From: DASQMT01 sp963835735
GTDB taxonomy: Bacteria > Actinomycetota > Thermoleophilia > Solirubrobacterales > Solirubrobacteraceae
DNA: 64,000 bases
Assembly (NCBI GenBank): GCA_963835735.1
Contig: CAWIGP010000003.1
Span: forward strand, 395,096-459,095
Direction: 5' to 3'
Part shown: piece by piece, positions 61,854-64,000 of the stretch
How the letters are laid out: each line of letters starts with the position of its first letter
Numbering within the stretch: position 1 is the stretch's first letter
Position numbers and translations under genes: made by a program
Notes under the pieces: model-generated
Databases searched by the model: none
Told to the model about the DNA's origin: nothing
What the model saw: only the letters and a program-made list of their open reading frames with translations

Positions 61854-62335
61854 TCCACGCCGGACGACACCCAGGCCTCCGATAGTCCGTCAGGGGACCC
61901 CCTACGGCACGGCCTCCGGGCGCCGATTCGGGCTCGCGCCTGTGGCATTTAACCTGCGCGGGCCGTGCCACCTCACTTGCGCCCGACAACCAGGCAATCC
62001 GCCGGTGCGCAATTCGGCCCACCGCGCTCCTGCATCCGTGGAAAGCAGCAGTCGCGCGGCGACTATCGCGTTCCATGCAACGCCGCGGCGCGGCCGACTG
62101 TTCGTATTCGTCCATCTCAGCAGCGAGCGGGCGCGCCAGGCGGTGCGCCAGGACTGCTCCTTTGCCGAGAAGCAGGCGTCTCCCCTGCGCTCCTGGTCGT
62201 CGTCCGCGGCAGGCGTGATGCTGACCGGTTCGGTGGATTGCGCTTTCCGGCGTGAGCGGCGCCGGACGGCGTCCCGGCGCGGCGCGGGGCCGGACATGCC
62301 GGCCCCGCGTTCGCGTCGATGGTGGGCTCGGGGTG
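61854..62335. other. 482-bp gap without a supported gene
   Basis: Neither strand gives a reading frame with recognisable protein features. Codon patterns are irregular, and the segment is locally less GC-rich (for example near 61950 and 62050), which suggests non-coding or remnant DNA. The only clear element is the hairpin near its end. Confidence 0.5.
62284..62308 (-). terminator. hairpin after the small membrane protein gene
   Basis: GCGGGGCCGG (62284-62293) and CCGGCCCCGC (62299-62308) are perfect complements with loop ACATG. It lies 28 bp beyond the stop of the minus-strand gene. Strong stem, no T-run; probable terminator. Confidence 0.65.
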
Positions 62336-62764
62336 TCAGGCGACAGTCGCCGTTCGGCGCCCTCGGCGCCTGCGCTGCAGGATCGTCGTGGTGCCCGCGA
62401 GCCCGAGGGCGATCACGCCGAGCAGGCTCGCGGCGCCGATGCCGGCGTCGCGCCAGTCGATGCCGTCGTCGGCGCGGACAGGCGCGGGCTGGGGCGGCTT
62501 GAGGGCCGTGATCGCCTCGCGCAGCGCCTGCTGATACGTCGGCGAGCGCTTGAAGCGCGTCACGACCGCACGCTGTCGGTCGGTGAAGATCTGTGGCGAG
62601 CTCACGTCGCGGCTGGTGAAGGTGCCGCGGCCCGCCGCGGCGTCGCGTGCGTCCGGGGAACGCAGGTCCTGCTGCGGCGCGCTCGCCGCGGCCGCGCCGG
62701 TCATGGCGAGCGCGAGCAGGACGCACGCGATGGTGGGGCGGTAGATGCGTCGGGCGGTGGACAT
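62336..62764 (-). CDS. hypothetical secreted/membrane protein
   Basis: Unrecognised protein of 142 residues. A signal peptide (about 10-27) leads to an external domain (RDVSSPQIFTDRQRAVVTRF, TYQQALREAITALK), one C-terminal helix (about 110-128) and a basic cytosolic end RRRRGRR. That layout suits a type I-like membrane protein with a short tail. A longer open frame upstream is antisense to the SARP gene, so ATG 62764 is used. Divergent from the SARP gene. Confidence 0.66.
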   Translation of the reverse strand: MSTARRIYRPTIACVLLALAMTGAAAASAPQQDLRSPDARDAAAGRGTFTSRDVSSPQIFTDRQRAVVTRFKRSPTYQQALREAITALKPPQPAPVRADDGIDWRDAGIGAASLLGVIALGLAGTTTILQRRRRGRRTATVA

Positions 62765-62814
62765 CTGGCCTCCTGGCCGAGTGGTGGGCGATGGCCCGAA
62801 CGCTCCAGCCGCTC

Positions 62815-62880
62815 GGTCTACGTCGGCTCTCCCTCTGGTCAGTCGGCGCCGTAGACGAGCGTCGTAGACCGGGCGTAGAG
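62815..62880. promoter_or_regulatory. CGTAGAC repeat cluster upstream of SARP gene
   Basis: CGTAGAC at 62850-62856 and 62863-62869 and CGTAGAG at 62874-62880 are direct repeats with 13- and 11-bp spacing. GGTCTACG (62815-62822) is an inverted copy that pairs perfectly with CGTAGACC (62863-62870). SARP regulators bind heptameric direct repeats at about 11-bp intervals, so this may be a SARP site in the divergent promoter region. Confidence 0.5.
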
Positions 62881-62984
62881 CGGCCTCTGGCAGCGTGTGC
62901 ACCCCCGCCCGCCGCCCCCTTGCCCGGGGTTCGGTGAGGTGATTGGGTTGGTCGTGCACGAGCACCCGAAACCCGCGAGGCTGC

Positions 62985-64000
62985 ATGCGGCTCAACATCC
63001 TTGGACCCGTCGAGGCCACCGTTGACGGCCGCCCGGCCGCGCTGGGCAGCCCGAAGCAGCGCGCCGTGCTGGCGATGCTGGGGCTCGAGGCCAATCGTGC
63101 CGTCCCGGCCGACCGGCTGATCGAGGGGCTCTGGGACGAGCAGCCACCGCCGAGCGCCGCCAACATGGTCCAGAACTACGTCTGGCGACTGCGCCGGGCG
63201 CTGGAAGGGGAGGGCGAGGCCGAGATCGTCACGCGCGCGCGCGGGTATGAGCTGCGGATCGACCGCGAGCTCGTGGACGTCTGCCGTCTCGAACGGCTGG
63301 TCTCCGAGGCGGCTCGGAAGGCTGCGGCCGGCGAGCCGGTGAACGGGGCGGCGCGCGAGGCGCTGGCGCTGTTTCGCGGCGATCCGCTCGCCGACGTGGC
63401 GGATGAGCCGTTCGCGGTCGCGGAGATCCGTCGGCTCGAGGAGATGCGGCTGACCGCCGCGGAGCTGGCGATCGACGCGGATCTGGCCGCGGGCCGTCAC
63501 GCGGAGCTGAACGGGGAGATCGACGCGCTGCTGGCCGCGAACCCTTTGCGCGAGCGGTTGCACGGGCAGCGCATGCTGGTCCTGTATCGGTGCGGCCGCC
63601 AGGCGGAGGCGCTTGAGGCATACCGGCAGGCGAGGCGCACGCTGGTCGAGGAGATCGGCGTCGAGCCGTCGCCCGAGCTGCGGCGCCTGCACGACGCGAT
63701 CCTGCGCCAGGACCCGTCGCTGGACGTCGAGCCGGTGGCGGCGGAGCTTCCCCCTGAGCTCGACGCGTCCGCGTCGCCGCCGCTGATCGGGCGCGAGCGC
63801 GAGCTGCGCGTGCTGCGGGCGCGCTGGCGGCGCGCTGCGGCCGGTGCGGGCGCGCTGGTGACGATCGCCGGCGCGTACGGGATGGGTAAGACGCGTCTGG
63901 CCGCGGAAATTGCAGGCGAGGCGCATCGCGAGGACGCGGCGGTCTTCTACGCGGCCGGGACCGGTCCGCCGGAGGCGGCGCTGGCGGCGATCGCCCGGAC
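62985..64000 (+). CDS. SARP/AfsR-type regulator with NTPase domain, 3' end outside window
   Basis: Large transcription activator; 338 residues are visible. Winged helix (1-95: MRLNILGPVEATVDGRPAAL, KQRAVLAMLGLEANRAVPAD, VWRLRRAL), bacterial transcriptional activation domain (about 95-240: LFRGDPLADV, YRCGRQAEALEAYRQARRTL, EEIGVEPSPELRRLHDAILR), then the start of a NTPase (LIGRERELRVLR, Walker A AGAYGMGKTRLAAEIAG). AfsR-like proteins often have C-terminal TPR repeats, here beyond the window. ATG 62985 begins at the family's usual start. Confidence 0.9.
   Translation, partial: MRLNILGPVEATVDGRPAALGSPKQRAVLAMLGLEANRAVPADRLIEGLWDEQPPPSAANMVQNYVWRLRRALEGEGEAEIVTRARGYELRIDRELVDVCRLERLVSEAARKAAAGEPVNGAAREALALFRGDPLADVADEPFAVAEIRRLEEMRLTAAELAIDADLAAGRHAELNGEIDALLAANPLRERLHGQRMLVLYRCGRQAEALEAYRQARRTLVEEIGVEPSPELRRLHDAILRQDPSLDVEPVAAELPPELDASASPPLIGRERELRVLRARWRRAAAGAGALVTIAGAYGMGKTRLAAEIAGEAHREDAAVFYAAGTGPPEAALAAIAR

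Noticed and set aside
61902..63926. 674-codon minus-strand open frame across the SARP gene
   Set aside because: Antisense of the well-supported SARP gene and small membrane-protein gene; the composition is that of a shadow frame.

Overview
The window is about 64 kb of very GC-rich DNA from a high-GC actinobacterium. Genes are densely packed, and many stops and starts overlap as ATGA, GTGA or TGATG. The family mix (DUF4389, DUF2630, YtoQ, a SARP/AfsR regulator, a GT2-GtrA fusion, overlapping two-component genes, several acyl-CoA dehydrogenases) fits the Thermoleophilia (Solirubrobacterales, Conexibacter-like). That placement is inferred from gene content, not from a marker gene. I saw no rRNA, tRNA, CRISPR array, insertion sequence or phage module. 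Many conserved genes are split by one-base shifts, often next to C or G runs. I read most of these as assembly or sequencing indels rather than true gene decay, and each is marked.

Layout. 1-4.2 kb (minus): a copper operon (copZ, a His-rich secreted protein, a CopA-type ATPase, a homocysteine methyltransferase-like gene) behind a perfect CsoR-type operator. 4.2-9.9 kb: three acyl-CoA dehydrogenases, a cytidylate-kinase-like protein, a DMT transporter and a GDSL hydrolase. 9.9-13 kb: a PadR regulator with an ABC exporter, with a clear promoter and operator. 13-17 kb (minus): GT2-GtrA, response regulator, histidine kinase, STAS, RsbW-like kinase. 17-21.4 kb: MMPL and MFS transporters and an XRE-cupin regulator. 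21.4-24.4 kb (minus): helical secreted protein, intradiol dioxygenase, Ser/Thr-rich membrane protein, ferric-reductase-like protein, ApbE. 24.6-26.6 kb: a GT39-type glycosyltransferase, then a cluster of strong inverted repeats.

26.8-37.4 kb is an amino-sugar locus: DUF3089 hydrolase, MurQ, a GntR/DasR-type regulator with dre-like sites, an ABC importer, NagA, a SIS deaminase, an MsmK-type ATPase and a cytosolic GH20 hexosaminidase. Together they would import chito- or muro-sugars and convert them to fructose-6-phosphate. No amino-sugar kinase is in the locus. 37.4-40.2 kb: YtoQ, an atypical Ser/Thr kinase and a repeat-rich surface protein. 40.2-45.3 kb: a second two-component system with a PepSY protein, an ArsB/NhaD-type permease, a CBS protein, DUF4389 and DUF2630. 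45.3-48.8 kb: alcohol dehydrogenase, arginine decarboxylase and agmatinase (putrescine synthesis). 48.8-52.8 kb: BlaI/M56, peroxiredoxin, DsbA-like, MerR and NAD kinase.

52.9-64 kb is an accessory-looking stretch of small regulator-plus-enzyme units: AKR/TetR, MBL, FAD oxidase/MarR, ArsR/SRPBCC, RibD-like and SDR. It holds two visible gene remnants (a DUF4062-NTPase and a RibD-like start) and ends in a SARP regulator cut by the window edge. The most unusual candidates are the ApbE/ferric-reductase/intradiol operon, which lacks an FMN-binding acceptor domain but encodes a Ser/Thr-rich protein with an SGAS motif; the 11-bp-spaced CTGAGAG boxes that may form one regulon; and the kinase-STAS-RsbW arrangement.
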